Source: Pigoraptor vietnamica (Eukaryota; Opisthokonta; Filasterea). From it: a DNA stretch of 25,266 nucleotides. The notes beneath the pieces were generated by a model. The model made no database searches. It saw only the letters and a list, made by a program, of their open reading frames with translations, and was not told the DNA's origin. Position numbers and translations under genes: made by a program. Where the stretch lies: NCBI GenBank assembly GCA_943704525.1, contig CALSCQ010002821.1, positions 1 to 25,266 of the forward strand, written 5' to 3'. Below are positions 10,012 through 20,500 of this stretch, piece after piece (the stretch's first letter is position 1; each line of letters opens with the position of its first letter).

Positions 10012-10274
10012 GGGGCAGCACGAGGACCCAAAGTGCCGGGAGCTACTCTCCTGCTTCCATTTCAAGACAAACGGACATGAGCCTGTAAAGTTGAAAACCC
10101 TGACCTTTCATTCGCCGACGTGCAAACAGTGTCCACACGCAGGCACACACGCACACCACGCACAACGAGGCACCCGACCTCTTGTCTGTCTATCCCTCCC
10201 AGAGGCACAACGCAACGCACGCAAACGCAACCGCACACAACGACACCATCTCGCCCTCTGAGTCCGCAGAAACT
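10012..10274. other. Convergent 3' spacer between acetyltransferase and ALDH7
   Basis: This 263-bp spacer lies between two stop codons facing each other. It must hold both 3' UTRs. It contains ACGCAC/ACACAC-rich sequence around 10130-10250 but no canonical AATAAA that I can see on either strand. No gene was recognised. Confidence 0.45.
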
Positions 10275-11766
10275 CTACTCGAACTTGATGCCCTGGGCAA
10301 GCGGCAGCTTGTCGCTGTAGTTGATCGTGCTGTTGGCGCGAACAAGGCAAAGGGAGAGTCAGTCGTATAGACCTTCTCGATAGTGGCGTTGTGTGTGGAT
10401 TTGACATCACGAGTAGGTTTTCGTACGCAACTCACCACGTCGCGCGGCGCATGTACTGCTTCCAAGAGTCGCTGCCGGACTCGCGGCCGCCGCCGGTCTC
10501 CTTCTCACCACCTGCACAAACGAGAGAAAATTAGAAAGCCATTATGGCTTGACAACAGTCTTCTGGCACTTTCGCTCTGAGTAGTCACACGGATTGTTAC
10601 GCAACGCACCGAAGGCACCGCCAATCTCAGCACCCGACGTGGGAATGTTGACGTTCACAATGCCGCAGTCAGAGCCGCGGGGCCTGCGCGGAGTTCCGCA
10701 CGCAAGGGTCAGCGCAAGGATCAGTGCGCAGTGATGAAGGCAATCTAAAATGGTTGGTGGTGTTCGTGTGTGTGTGTGTGTGTGTGGTTTGGGGGGGGGG
10801 GGGGGGGGGGATAGATGACACACCCAAGCCACTTGAACATGTTCGCGTGGTTCTTCGTGAAGAGGCTGCTGCTGAGACCCTGCGACACCTCGTTGTTCCA
10901 CTCGATCGCCTCGTCAATGGTCTGTGCATTCGTCCCAACTGTTAGATGTTGGAAATAACGTGCGTGCGCGCGCGCATGTGTGTGTGTGTGTGTGTGTGTG
11001 CGCGAAAATATAGGTGTATGTGTGTGTTTTTGTGCGCGGGTGTGAGTCGGGTGCCCGTGGGTGAGTGTGTACCTTGAACTTCATGACGTGCAGCACAGGG
11101 ACGAACGTCTCGTGCTGGACAACGGGCATGTCGTGGCGGACGAGCGCAATAGTTGGCTGCACAAAGTTGCCGGGGCCGTCGATTGTCTTGCCACCGACAA
11201 GGATGCTGCCACCCTGTTTCGCAAATCGAGTGTACGTTAGAACGCGAGAAGTGAAAAATGCGCTTTGTTGTGCGTGTACGCGCATACATACGTGCTGTGT
11301 GTGTGTGTGAGAGAGTTCGTGTGTGTGTGTGTGTGTATGTGTGCGTGTGTGTGTGTGTGTGTGTTGTGTGTGTGTGTGTGTGTGCGTGTGTATGATGCGT
11401 TCAAAGAGAGATAAATGGAAATATTCTTGTCACACGACAACATCAAGCCGGAATAACCACGGAACACTTCCAAACACACCTGCTCTTGCACCTCCTTCAC
11501 GCAGCGCTTGTAGTCCTCGACGGCGCGCTTCGTGTGGAGAGGGCCGCACAGCACACCATCTGCGCCACAGAGACGGAAGAGATGAACATGGTGCAAGCAC
11601 AGGGCAACGGAGAGATGAAACACACAGTGCTTGCATTGCAGCGCCGTGAACTGTAAATCGAGGCGCGAGTGGCAGTGCAAACCTTCGAGGGGATTGCCAA
11701 TCTTGACATGGCCGTACGCAGCCTTGAGGCGGTCGATGAAGGGCTGGTAGATCTTCTCGTGGAGCA

Positions 11767-11841
<75 letters not shown>

Positions 11842-13776
11842 ATGTGTGTGTGTGCGTGTGTGTGACGCAAAACAAACGTCAGAGAGATGTCGGATCAGCT
11901 GGAATCACAGTCGGTCGTCCATCGACTTCAGCACAAGCGTCACAGACACAGCAAAGAAGCCGAATGGCGTACGGCGCATTCCACCGCATGCACACGGTAC
12001 TATGGGGCATTACTACCACTCACCAGACGGCGCGTCGTCGTGCAACGCTGGCCCGCGGTGCCAACGGCCGCAAAGAGAACCGAACGAACAGCAAGCTCGA
12101 TATCGGCATCGTCCATCACTGGCATATCACCCCGTTAGCGTCGCGCATATCGACATGCGAGGCGTGGATCAAACGCGCACGCACACAGCAAAAAGTACGC
12201 CATGTATGATATTTGCATTTCGCACAGACAGGGCGCTCACCGATGAGTGCGTTGTTGCCGCCCAATTCCATAATGGACTTGCCAAAGCGGCGCTGCACGG
12301 CGACATTGACCTCGCGACCCACCTTCGCGTTGAGCGGGAATTGGAGTGGTGAGAGGGACGCACTTAAATTTCGGGAACAAACGGCGGACACAGTCGTCCC
12401 CACAGGACACAACAATCACACACACAACGCTCGCGCGCACAAACAGAGACAAAATTGAACACGCCCTACCTGTGTGCTGCCGGTGAAAGAGACGAGGTTC
12501 ACGTTCTTGTCCTCCGCCATGGCCTTGCCGATGTCAGCGCCGCCGCAGACGAGCGATGCAATGGCGCCCGGAAGCTTGTTGCGCTCGAGCACGCCCTGGA
12601 TGATGCGCGTCACAGCAATCGCCGAAAGAGCGACTGTCGGGGCCGGCTTCCTGCGGGGCACAGAGGCATAGTTGCGTAGGTTGGCGATGGCGTCATGAAT
12701 GTGCGTGTGTGTGCGTGCGTGCGCGCCTTCGTGCGTCTGTGTGTATGGTGTACGCATGTGCGTGTGCGTGCAACCACACGTTGTCGCCTTGCGGTCAGGG
12801 AGCGAGAGAGCCTCCGGAGACCCCGTGTACGCACCACAAGCATACGTTGCCGCCGACCATCGCGATGGCGTTGTTCCAGCCGTACACGGCGACGGGGAAG
12901 TTGAAGGCCGAAATGACGCCAACGACGCCCAGAGGGTGCCACTGCTCAAGGAGCGCGTGGCCGGGGCCTGTGGAAGGAACGGTTGCAAATAAGCAACATC
13001 GCAATCTCCGATGGCACTTACACACGCACTGCAAGCACCCACGCATGATCAGCCGAGATGTCACCAACGCCACATGGGACTACTCACGTTCGGAGGGGAT
13101 GACCTTTCCGCTCATCATGCGGCTGAGGCCCACGGCATAGTCGCAGATGTCGATGTACTCCTGCACTTCGCCCCAGCCCTCCGGAAGGATCTTGCCCATC
13201 TCGAGCGAGACGAGGCGGCCGAGCGGGTCCTTGTTCGCGCGAAGAGCGTCGCCAATCTGACGCACAATCTCGCCGCGCACGGGAGCGGGCACCTGCACAC
13301 ATGCACAGCAAGCCTTCAACACCTTGCGCAGCTCCAACACAAGCAGACCCAGCTCAGCGGTTCGACTATCGCACACTTGAACGAGACGAGATCGCCCAGA
13401 GTTCAACAGATCGAACGGACGCACGCACCAGAGCCCAGTCCTTCCACGCCTCCTTCGACGCCTTCACAGCGTCGTGGTACTCGGCCAGCGTGCCCTGCGT
13501 GGACAATTGTCAGCATCGACACTAAAGAGCCTCAGCACAGTGGGTCTGCGCACGTACTTCGCGGACGCGGGCGATGGGCTGGTTCGTTGCCGGGTTCACA
13601 GTCTCGTACACGCGACCCTTGCCGCCCCATTTGTCGACGAACACGCCGTCATTCTCCTCGCCCAGACCGAGATCCCTGAGGAACTTGAGGTCGTTGACGA
13701 GGAGGCGCGCCGACGACAGCGAGCGCGCGTGCGCAACCGCCGCGACGGACCGGCGGAACGAAATCGCCGCAAGCAT
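10275..13776 (-). CDS. ALDH7A1: ALDH7A1/antiquitin, alpha-aminoadipic semialdehyde dehydrogenase, predicted mitochondrial
   Basis: Fourteen exons in transcript order: 13558-13776, 13429-13494, 13088-13292, 12835-12967, 12470-12650, 12241-12322, 12024-12118, 11683-11767, 11480-11559, 11073-11213, 10824-10921, 10610-10683, 10436-10511, 10275-10329. All phases agree; 529 residues. The first about 25 residues ([20 protein letters not shown]) are Arg/Ala/Ser-rich and lack acidic residues, as in a mitochondrial presequence. Catalytic residues are present: Asn186 in [14 protein letters not shown], Glu287 in MELGGNN and nucleophile Cys321 in GTAGQRCTT. Long stretches match human antiquitin, including [26 protein letters not shown] and the C-terminus PLAQGIKF. 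Known role: NAD-dependent oxidation of alpha-aminoadipic semialdehyde in lysine breakdown, and of other aldehydes. Sense-strand CA repeats fill several introns; one runs directly into the acceptor of exon 8. It lies in tandem behind Hcp. Identity is very secure; mitochondrial location is inferred. Confidence 0.97.
10766..10810. repeat. TG repeat and G20 homopolymer in an ALDH7 intron
   Basis: A (TG)n run of about ten units followed by GTTT and then 20 consecutive G (10791-10810) on the plus strand. On the minus-strand transcript this is C20 followed by CA repeats, just after the donor of the intron 10684-10823. Confidence 0.96.
10969..11000. repeat. TG/CG microsatellite in an ALDH7 intron
   Basis: CG-rich then TG-rich dinucleotide run on the plus strand (CA on the transcript) within the intron 10922-11072. 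Confidence 0.9.
11296..11393. repeat. Interrupted TG microsatellite in an ALDH7 intron
   Basis: About 100 bases of interrupted TG repeat on the plus strand (CA on the transcript) in the middle of the intron 11214-11479. Confidence 0.93.
11769..11838. repeat. (TG)35 tract forming the 3' splice site of an ALDH7 intron
   Basis: Thirty-five uninterrupted TG units on the plus strand. On the minus-strand transcript this is a pure CA run whose last CA plus G is the CAG acceptor (11768-11770) of exon 8, which starts at 11767. There is no polypyrimidine tract between repeat and splice site. Confidence 0.97.
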
Positions 13777-14079
13777 TTTCCAAAGACAGCCTCAATGACA
13801 GGGGATGGCCGTGAGTACTTCACACGGTCTTACGTTTCGTTTTCAGTGGTTGTGCAAGGAGGGCTTTTGGGGTGTGTGGAACATGTGTTACGCTGTCACG
13901 TGGGACCTTCAAAAGTATGTATATAAGGCATTTGGTGGTTCAGTATTACCATATTAGGACATAAAAACTGCGCAATGACGCAAGGTGAAGCACGTGGTCG
14001 CTGTTACTTTACGTCAGAGTGTTACGTCGTTACTGATCGGAATCTGTTACACATTCATATTTACTTTTCCGAGGCTTTT
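13777..14079. promoter_or_regulatory. Spacer with Hcp 3' end and ALDH7 promoter
   Basis: This 303-bp spacer lies between the Hcp stop and the ALDH7 ATG, both minus-strand. It is more AT-rich than its surroundings. A TATA-like element is at 13917-13926 (TTATATACAT on the minus strand), about 141 bases upstream of the ALDH7 ATG. The Hcp 3' UTR lies in its right half. No coding region was recognised. Confidence 0.5.
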
Positions 14080-14803
14080 TCACAACGCGTTCGCAAACAC
14101 CTTGAAGTCCTTCGCGGGCTCGTCAATCGCGCCAATACCGTACGCCTTCACGAGCACGTCAAGGACGGGCGGAGGGACAAACGCGGGAAGCGAAGGCCCG
14201 AGGCGGATGTTCTTGATGCCGAGGTGGAGCATGGTCAGCAACACTGCAACCGCCTTCTGCTCGAACCACGAGATGGCAAACGAGATCCTGCAGCCCGAGC
14301 GAGATGGAATCCGCATTAGCGCCAATGTCACTTGTGCAACACACGCATGGCATGTAAAGGATTGATACTCACGGAAGGTCGTTAAGGCCGACGTTGAAGG
14401 CTTTAGAGAGCGCAGCCGCAATCTGGATGGCCGAGTAGGCGTCGTTGCACTGCCCGACGTCGAGGAGGCGCGGGATGCCGCCAATGGTGCCAAAGTCGTT
14501 CTTGTTGAAGCGGTACTGCGCGTGGAAGTGGAAAGAGCGTGTGTGTAAGTTGCGTGTAGCACGACCATGTCACGTGCGTGTCGCTTAATGCCCACCTTGC
14601 CGCAGCCAAGCGTAAGGACGACGTGGTCCTTGGGAAGGCCCTTGGCCAGCTTCGTATAGTACGAGCGCTCCCCTTCGGCGCCGTCGCAACCGCCAATAAC
14701 AAAGAAGTGCTTGATCGCTCCGCTCTTCACGGCATCAATAACCTGCAAGTCGAGCGGTGGGTAAGCAGGCTGTTGTCTCATGCGTGTAGAAGGACCACAC
14801 ACG

Positions 14804-14843
<40 letters not shown>

Positions 14844-15843
14844 CAGACGCACAGACGCACACGTGTCGTTGGTCACGCACCTTGTCCGCGACGGAGAGGA
14901 CCGCGTTGCGCCCAAAACCAACGGTGATCTCCTGCGGCTTCTTCGTCTCTGCGAACCCGGGCATCTCGAGGGCCTGCTTCACGACCTCGCTGTAGTCGTT
15001 GCCATTGATGTGCTTCACCCCCGGCCAGCCAACGGGGCCTGAAGAGAGTGGGCGCAGAGTGACCGTCAGCCATGTGTTTGTGTGCGATATCGTAAGAACA
15101 CACGCACTCGCACACTCACCGCGCGTGTAGATGCGGTTCTTGTAGCTCTCGCGGGGCTCGACGAGGCAGTTGCTCGTCATCACAATAGGGCCCTGGGCGG
15201 CGGGGACAGTTTCGTTAGCGTCTTGTGTGTGCACACAGACAGTTGTGTGAAGTGGCTCTGCTTGCCTTGAATTGCGAAAACTCCATCTTTTGCAGCTGCC
15301 ATGCGCTGCCGTAGTTGCCGACGAGGTGCTTGTACCTTCAGGCAAGAACACGGCGCGTCAGAGATGGCGGATCGACCACAGGGTTTTCGCACCAACGTGC
15401 ATGAAGTCTTCACTCACTTCTTCAGCTTGGGGTACGAGTGGGCGGGAAGGAGCTCGCCGTGCGTGTACACGTTGATGCCCTTGCCCTCCGTCTGCTTGAG
15501 AATGTCCTCCAGGTCTTTGAGGTCGTGGCCGCTGACGAGGATCGCGTGGCCGGCGACGGGCTGGACGTTCACCTGCGTCGGGACGGGGTGTCCGTACGTG
15601 CCGGTGCCGCCCGCATCGAGGAGCTCCATCGCGCGGAGGTTGTTCTCGCCGACGCGCAGGGCCATCGCGAGCAGCTTGTCGACGACGAGGGCGTCCTTCG
15701 ACGTGAGGAAGGACAGAGCCTCGTTGAGGAAGGCGCCGACCTTGGGGTCGTACTGCCCGAGGACATCGGCGTGCTCCGCGTAGGCTGTACAGAGGAAACT
15801 TGGTGTGTGAGCATTGCATTTGGCACACACACTCACATATACA

Positions 15844-15891
<48 letters not shown>

Positions 15892-17054
15892 GATAGTCTC
15901 TGCTCACCCGACATGCCCTTGAGGCCATACGTAATAAGCTCCTGCAGGCCGACGACGACCTCGCCGAGCGCATCCTTGCGGTCGCGAATGCCCACCTGTG
16001 AAACGGACATGGTAAGTAAATGGAAGACGCGAACAGCAATGCAAAACGCTCTCTAACGTTCGCGCACACGCACCTGCTTGCCCGCTTGGATGAGGCCGTC
16101 CACGCTCACATCCTTGACAGCAAACGTCGCGGGGCCATCGAGGGACTCGGGCGCGACACCCTTCGCCTTGCACGCCGCCTCGTACTCCGCCTTCGCCTTG
16201 TCGCGGTAGGCGAGCGCCTCTGTGATGTAGCTGCGCACACAATGGAAGAATTGTGTCAGTCACTGGCGGAAGGAGGCCTCTAATATCACGTGATTTTTTT
16301 TTGGGGGGGGGGGGGGGGGGCACCCACCTCTTAAACCTGTCGCCGTCAAAGTTGACGTTCGTGAGAGTGGCGAAAGTCGAGCGCATGATGAAGACGTCCA
16401 AGTCCTTGTCGGACGGCGTCGAGCCGCGGAGCTCGCGCGTGCGGATCGAATACATTGACACGCCCTGCAGCACAAGTCCGGCGCTGTTAGCAGGCTCTGA
16501 GACGCGGGCGTGAAATGCGCTACGAAGCCGATTACGCGGCAACATTCACGCACCTTCAAGACGTGCATGAGGAGGTCCTGCATGGCGGCCACCTCGGGCG
16601 TCTTTCCGCAGACGCCGCCCTCTATCGTTGTGCAGCCAGAGCCGTTGCGCGTCTGCTCGCACTGGAAGCAGAACATGGCAGAGTTCTTGTCTGCGACGGA
16701 GAGGGAGGAAAGGGCCATGTGAATAAAAAGTCGGACCACGCAAAAGCATAGCGTGTGATCCACTCACCGGCCACGGCCGCTTGGGTCGCATATCCCGCGC
16801 GAACAACGCGCGCCATCGGCGTCACCGACGGCGCCGCAGCACGGGTCGCCGTGCGCACGACCGGCGCGATCGAAGACATGGGCCGCCGCAGAGCAGCGCG
16901 CCCGGCCGTCCGCGCAACCTGAAGTCCGTTCTGCGAAAGGGGCGCAGATGCGCATTCTTCAGCGCTCTATCACACCCACGCGTTCCGCACGGTTGTTGCA
17001 TGACGGTCCGCCAGGACAGCCGTAAACTTGACTGATTGAACTGACCTTAAGCAT
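14080..17054 (-). CDS. hcp: Hybrid-cluster protein (Hcp, hydroxylamine reductase/NO reductase type), predicted mitochondrial
   Basis: Thirteen exons in transcript order: 17046-17054, 16768-16930, 16554-16690, 16328-16464, 16074-16230, 15908-15995, 15418-15784, 15266-15335, 15120-15192, 14881-15038, 14596-14742, 14373-14515, 14080-14287. All phases agree; 618 residues. Residues 1-57 are basic and Ala/Arg-rich with almost no acidic residues, a mitochondrial-type presequence before the prokaryotic start MFCFQCEQT at 63. The N-terminal Fe-S cysteines are C65, C68, C77 and C85. All ligands of the hybrid 4Fe-2S-2O cluster are visible: H317, E341, C385, C472, C500, C525, E559 and K561, in motifs such as [27 protein letters not shown] and SWFEQKA. 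Bacterial Hcp reduces nitric oxide and, in vitro, hydroxylamine, taking electrons from the NADH enzyme Hcr. The first coding exon is 9 nt (MLK). The intron 15193-15265 has a GC donor. The gene is head-to-head with a diflavin reductase. Confidence 0.97.
14808..14840. repeat. CA microsatellite in an Hcp intron
   Basis: About 16 CA units on the plus strand (TG on the transcript) in the intron 14743-14880. Confidence 0.95.
15193..15265 (-). other. GC-AG intron in Hcp
   Basis: On the minus strand the exon ends TTCAAG and the intron starts GCAAGC. It ends CCGCCCAG before GGCCCTATT. Joining here gives EFSQFK then GPIVMTSNC with conserved Hcp sequence on both sides and phase 0 at both ends. The nearest downstream GT would shift the frame. 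GC donors are a known minor class of spliceosomal introns. Confidence 0.85.
15831..15889. repeat. CA microsatellite in an Hcp intron
   Basis: Interrupted CA repeat on the plus strand (TG on the transcript), starting about 18 bases inside the donor of the intron 15785-15907. Confidence 0.95.
16294..16320. repeat. T9 G18 homopolymer block in an Hcp intron
   Basis: Nine T then eighteen G on the plus strand. On the transcript this is C18 then A9, directly after the donor GTGGGTG of the intron 16231-16327. Confidence 0.97.
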
Positions 17055-17122
17055 TTTCGGGTCGTCGTTCAGTGACAAAGAGTGAGTCTGATGCCAGCGA
17101 ATCTTTCGGCGTCTTGCGCCCG

Positions 17123-17131
17123 TATTTATAC
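17123..17131 (-). promoter_or_regulatory. TATA box of Hcp
   Basis: TATAAATAC on the minus strand, about 70 bases upstream of the Hcp ATG at 17054. It is flanked by the hexamers CCCGTA and TACGGG, which form an inverted repeat with a four-base centre. Confidence 0.6.
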
Positions 17132-17380
17132 GGGAACGGGCGCTCGCATTGGGGCCCAATTGTGGTGGGTGTGTATGTGCGCTCACAGTCGGAGTTTCAG
17201 TGCGAGAAACCGATGTCCGGGTGATCGCAAGGTATGACTAAGTACTGGAGATTGGTGTCTGGACACTGTGTGAAAAGTGGCTGTGAGTGTGACACCGCAG
17301 CAACGCAGAGGCCAAAACCTCGCAGGGACGTGCCGGGTGAGAGAAAAAAGGAGAAAAAAAAACGCGCACTCGTTTGTGTT

Positions 17381-17388
17381 TATATATT
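17381..17388 (+). promoter_or_regulatory. TATA-like element of the diflavin reductase
   Basis: TATATATT in GC-rich surroundings, about 140 bases upstream of the ATG at 17529. The distance implies a leader of roughly 110 bases if it is used. Confidence 0.4.
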
Positions 17389-17528
17389 TTGTGTCTGCGT
17401 TGTTACGTTGACTGTGCGCACACCTTTGGGCTGACCTGGACGCCGGCCGCTCCCTCATCACTTGAGACTACTTCCGGCGGCGAACAAACTCCAAACTTGA
17501 GAACTCTGCTGAACTTCACGAGAAGAAA

Positions 17529-20500
17529 ATGATGCGCGCACAGAAGCTGCTCGGCCGCGCCGCAACTCTGGTGCGGACACAGCAGTCTGCCTCAAAATCC
17601 CCGTCCCTCGCTATCATTGCCCGCTGGCATCGACACAATTCAACTGCGGCTGTGGCCGCGGGACCGGTAAGTCTACACAGTAACCGTTTCGCGTAATATT
17701 CGGTCCATCTCTCACGTTTGAGTTTGAATCACCCCAGGCCACGCTTAAGATCCTCTTCGGCAGCCAGACGGGTACTGCGCAGGGGTTCGCGGAGGCGCTG
17801 GGCGACGAGGCGCGCAGGCGGTCGGTCCCGTGCGAGGTCGTGGACCTTGCCGAATACACGCCGGTGCGTGACGCTGCATCCTGGAATGACGAACGTGGCA
17901 ACCCATGTTGTAGTCGATTTGCTAACGAGCATGTGTCATGTATGCTGCCCGCAGAGCGACTTGCTGAAGGAGCGTTCGGTCGTGCTCGTCACCGCGTGTT
18001 ACGGCGAGGGTGAGCCGACGGACAGCGCCAAGGACTTTGTTCAGTGGGTGTCGACGACAGCGGACAAGATGCCCACCGATCTCAAGTACTCGGTGGGTGG
18101 GCGTGACGGCCGGTTCGGTTGAGGGCCCTTCACGCAAACTGGCTTGGTACTCATGCGCATCTCCTCTGGCAGGTGTTCGGTCTCGGAAGCAGCAAGTGCT
18201 TTGCGGAGCGTTACCAGGCTGTCGGTGGGTGGAGGTGCAGTTGGCACATTATACGGCGTGCGTGTGCGTGGCACAAAGTGCTGACGGCTGTGCGTTTGCA
18301 TATCTCGGTGCGCGTCGCGCAGGGCGCCTTCTTGACAGGCGCCTGGAGGAGCTTGGGGCGTCGCGGATAGCTTCCCGTGGAGAAGGCGACGACGCCGGAA
18401 AGTGAGTGGCGTTGTCATCGTTGCGACAGCGCATCCCGCGAGTGCGCTTTCTGGGCCGCCGGCTGTTGGGCAGTCTTTTGGATAAGATGTTTGGGGGATA
18501 CGCTATCTTACTGCATGCTTCGCGCAGCATCGAAACAGACTTTGAAAAGTGGCAGGCCGACTTCTGGCAAAAGTTCGAGAGCCAAGTAGCCAAAACCCCT
18601 TCTGCCGCCAAGACGTCAGCCACGGAGTCGAAAGATGGTCTGGCAGAGAGGTATGTCAGTGGCCGTGCGTGCACGCGCCGATGCCCGATGCGACGGTTTC
18701 GTCGTATGTTGTATGGACGGTCGCTTTGAGTTAGTATCCGGCCACATGTCTGACGCGCTACGTCCCCGCAGCCCTCGCAAGTACAACGTCACTGTGACCG
18801 GCGGAACGCCCATTTCACTGAGAACTTTCCCGGCCTCAAATATGTCGTGAGTGCGCGATGACATTCACTCTCGACGCACGCACACACGCATGCTCACAAG
18901 CCACCGAAGAGAAGAGACCTGTTAATTCTTCACTACACGCGCAGAGGCACGGACCCGTCGAACCCAACTGTCGTCCCCGTCACCGTCAATCGGGAACTGT
19001 GTGACCCTCGGTCCAAGCTGTCGTGTCGCCACATTGAGCTCAATACCACTGGAACGGCCATGAAGTGGGTTCACGTGTGTGTGTGTGTGTGTGTATGTGC
19101 GCGCGCGCGTGTGCGTGTGTGTGCGTGTATCAGTGTGTGTGTGCGTGTGCGTGTGCGTGTGCGTGTGCGTGTGCTTGTGTGTGTGTGTGTGTGTGCGTGC
19201 GTGCGTGTGTGTACGCGTGTGTGTGTGTGTGTATGTGTTGTATGTCTATCAAGTACACAGTCTCACACACCATCATAGGTGAAGTTCATGCGACACCGGC
19301 GCTTACCTTGCGTGTTCCTTGCGCAACTAGGTACGAGACCGGTGACCACGTCGCCTTCTACCCGGAGAACGATCCCGCCCTCGTACACGAGATTGGCGAA
19401 CTCACGTGCTCGGACCTCGACGCCAACTACACTTTTTCCCCCGTCGACGGTATGCATGCGGCAGCGACGAGTGTGTCGCGCTGCTCGTTTTGAGCTAACT
19501 TACGCCGGTTCCATGCGCAGCGGGCGTGAAAGCTCCCTTCCCGAACCCGTGCTCGGCTCGCAACGTGCTGTCCAGGTTCCTCGATATCTCCCGCGCCCCA
19601 CTGCCGCAGACGATCCGAGCGCTTGCGGCGCACGCGCAGCAGAGAAGGCCGGCGGAGGCGGCAGAACTTCTGGCCCTCGCAAAGGTTCGTGTTGAGCATT
19701 CTGTGAGAGGCGTGTGTTGCGTGCGTGTGTTGCGTGCGTGTGTGCGCGCGGAGGGGGGGGGGGAGGGTACAGGTACATGAAAAGTCTGTCTCTTCTCCAT
19801 CTGATGCGAATACGACCTCAGGACAAGTACGCAAGCGACGTGAAGGGCAACATGCTCAACGTTGTGGATCTCATGCGCCGCTTTCCGTCGGCGCGGCCGC
19901 CACTCGCCGCCCTCATCGAGGCACTCCCGCGCGTTCACCCGCGATACTACTCGATCTCCTCCTCGCCCCTTGTGAGTGTGTGGCCAGATAGCATCGATCG
20001 CACATGCCCTTGCCCCTCACCCACGTATCCAGCATCGGTCGCACATGCCTTTGCCCGTCACTCACCGTCCCTCTTGCAGGTGCACCCGGACAGCATGCAC
20101 GTGACGCCCAAGGTGGCTGAGTGGACCGGCGGCTTCCCCGGGATGACGTCACTGAGGCGTGGCGTGTGCTCTGGGTACATGGCGACGCTGAAGCCCGGGG
20201 ACGAGGCGTGCGTGTTCATGCGCACGTCCAAGTTTCACTTGCCGAAGGACGACTCGACGCCGATCATTATGGTAAAGCGTGTTGAGTCCTTGTGGCTTCG
20301 TACATAAACAGGTGGTTGACACCCATTCGTGCTGCAGGTCGGTGCTGGCGCTGGTCTAGCTCCCTTCCGCGCATTCCTTGAGGAGCGTACTTACCGTGCC
20401 AAGAAAGGTGTGTTGCGTGCGTTCACCGCTTTGCACGGCTGGCACTCACTCACCTTAATGCTTCTCCCGCAGACGGCCGCTTTGGACATTCGCGACTCTA

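Larger units (their letters stand above)
17055..17528. promoter_or_regulatory. Divergent promoter region shared by Hcp and the diflavin reductase
   Basis: The 474 bases between the two ATGs have no other gene. For Hcp, the minus strand has TATAAATAC (plus 17123-17131), about 70 bases before its ATG, set inside an inverted repeat CCCGTA/TACGGG (17120-17135). For the reductase, the plus strand has TATATATTTT at 17381-17390, about 140 bases before its ATG, preceded by an A-rich stretch at 17344-17361. The layout suggests coordinated transcription; that is inference. Confidence 0.6.

Noticed and set aside
14080-15351. 423-codon minus-strand frame as one exon
   Set aside because: It covers several Hcp exons but reads through introns that lack stops and out of frame across one conserved exon. 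The spliced model recovers all cluster ligands.
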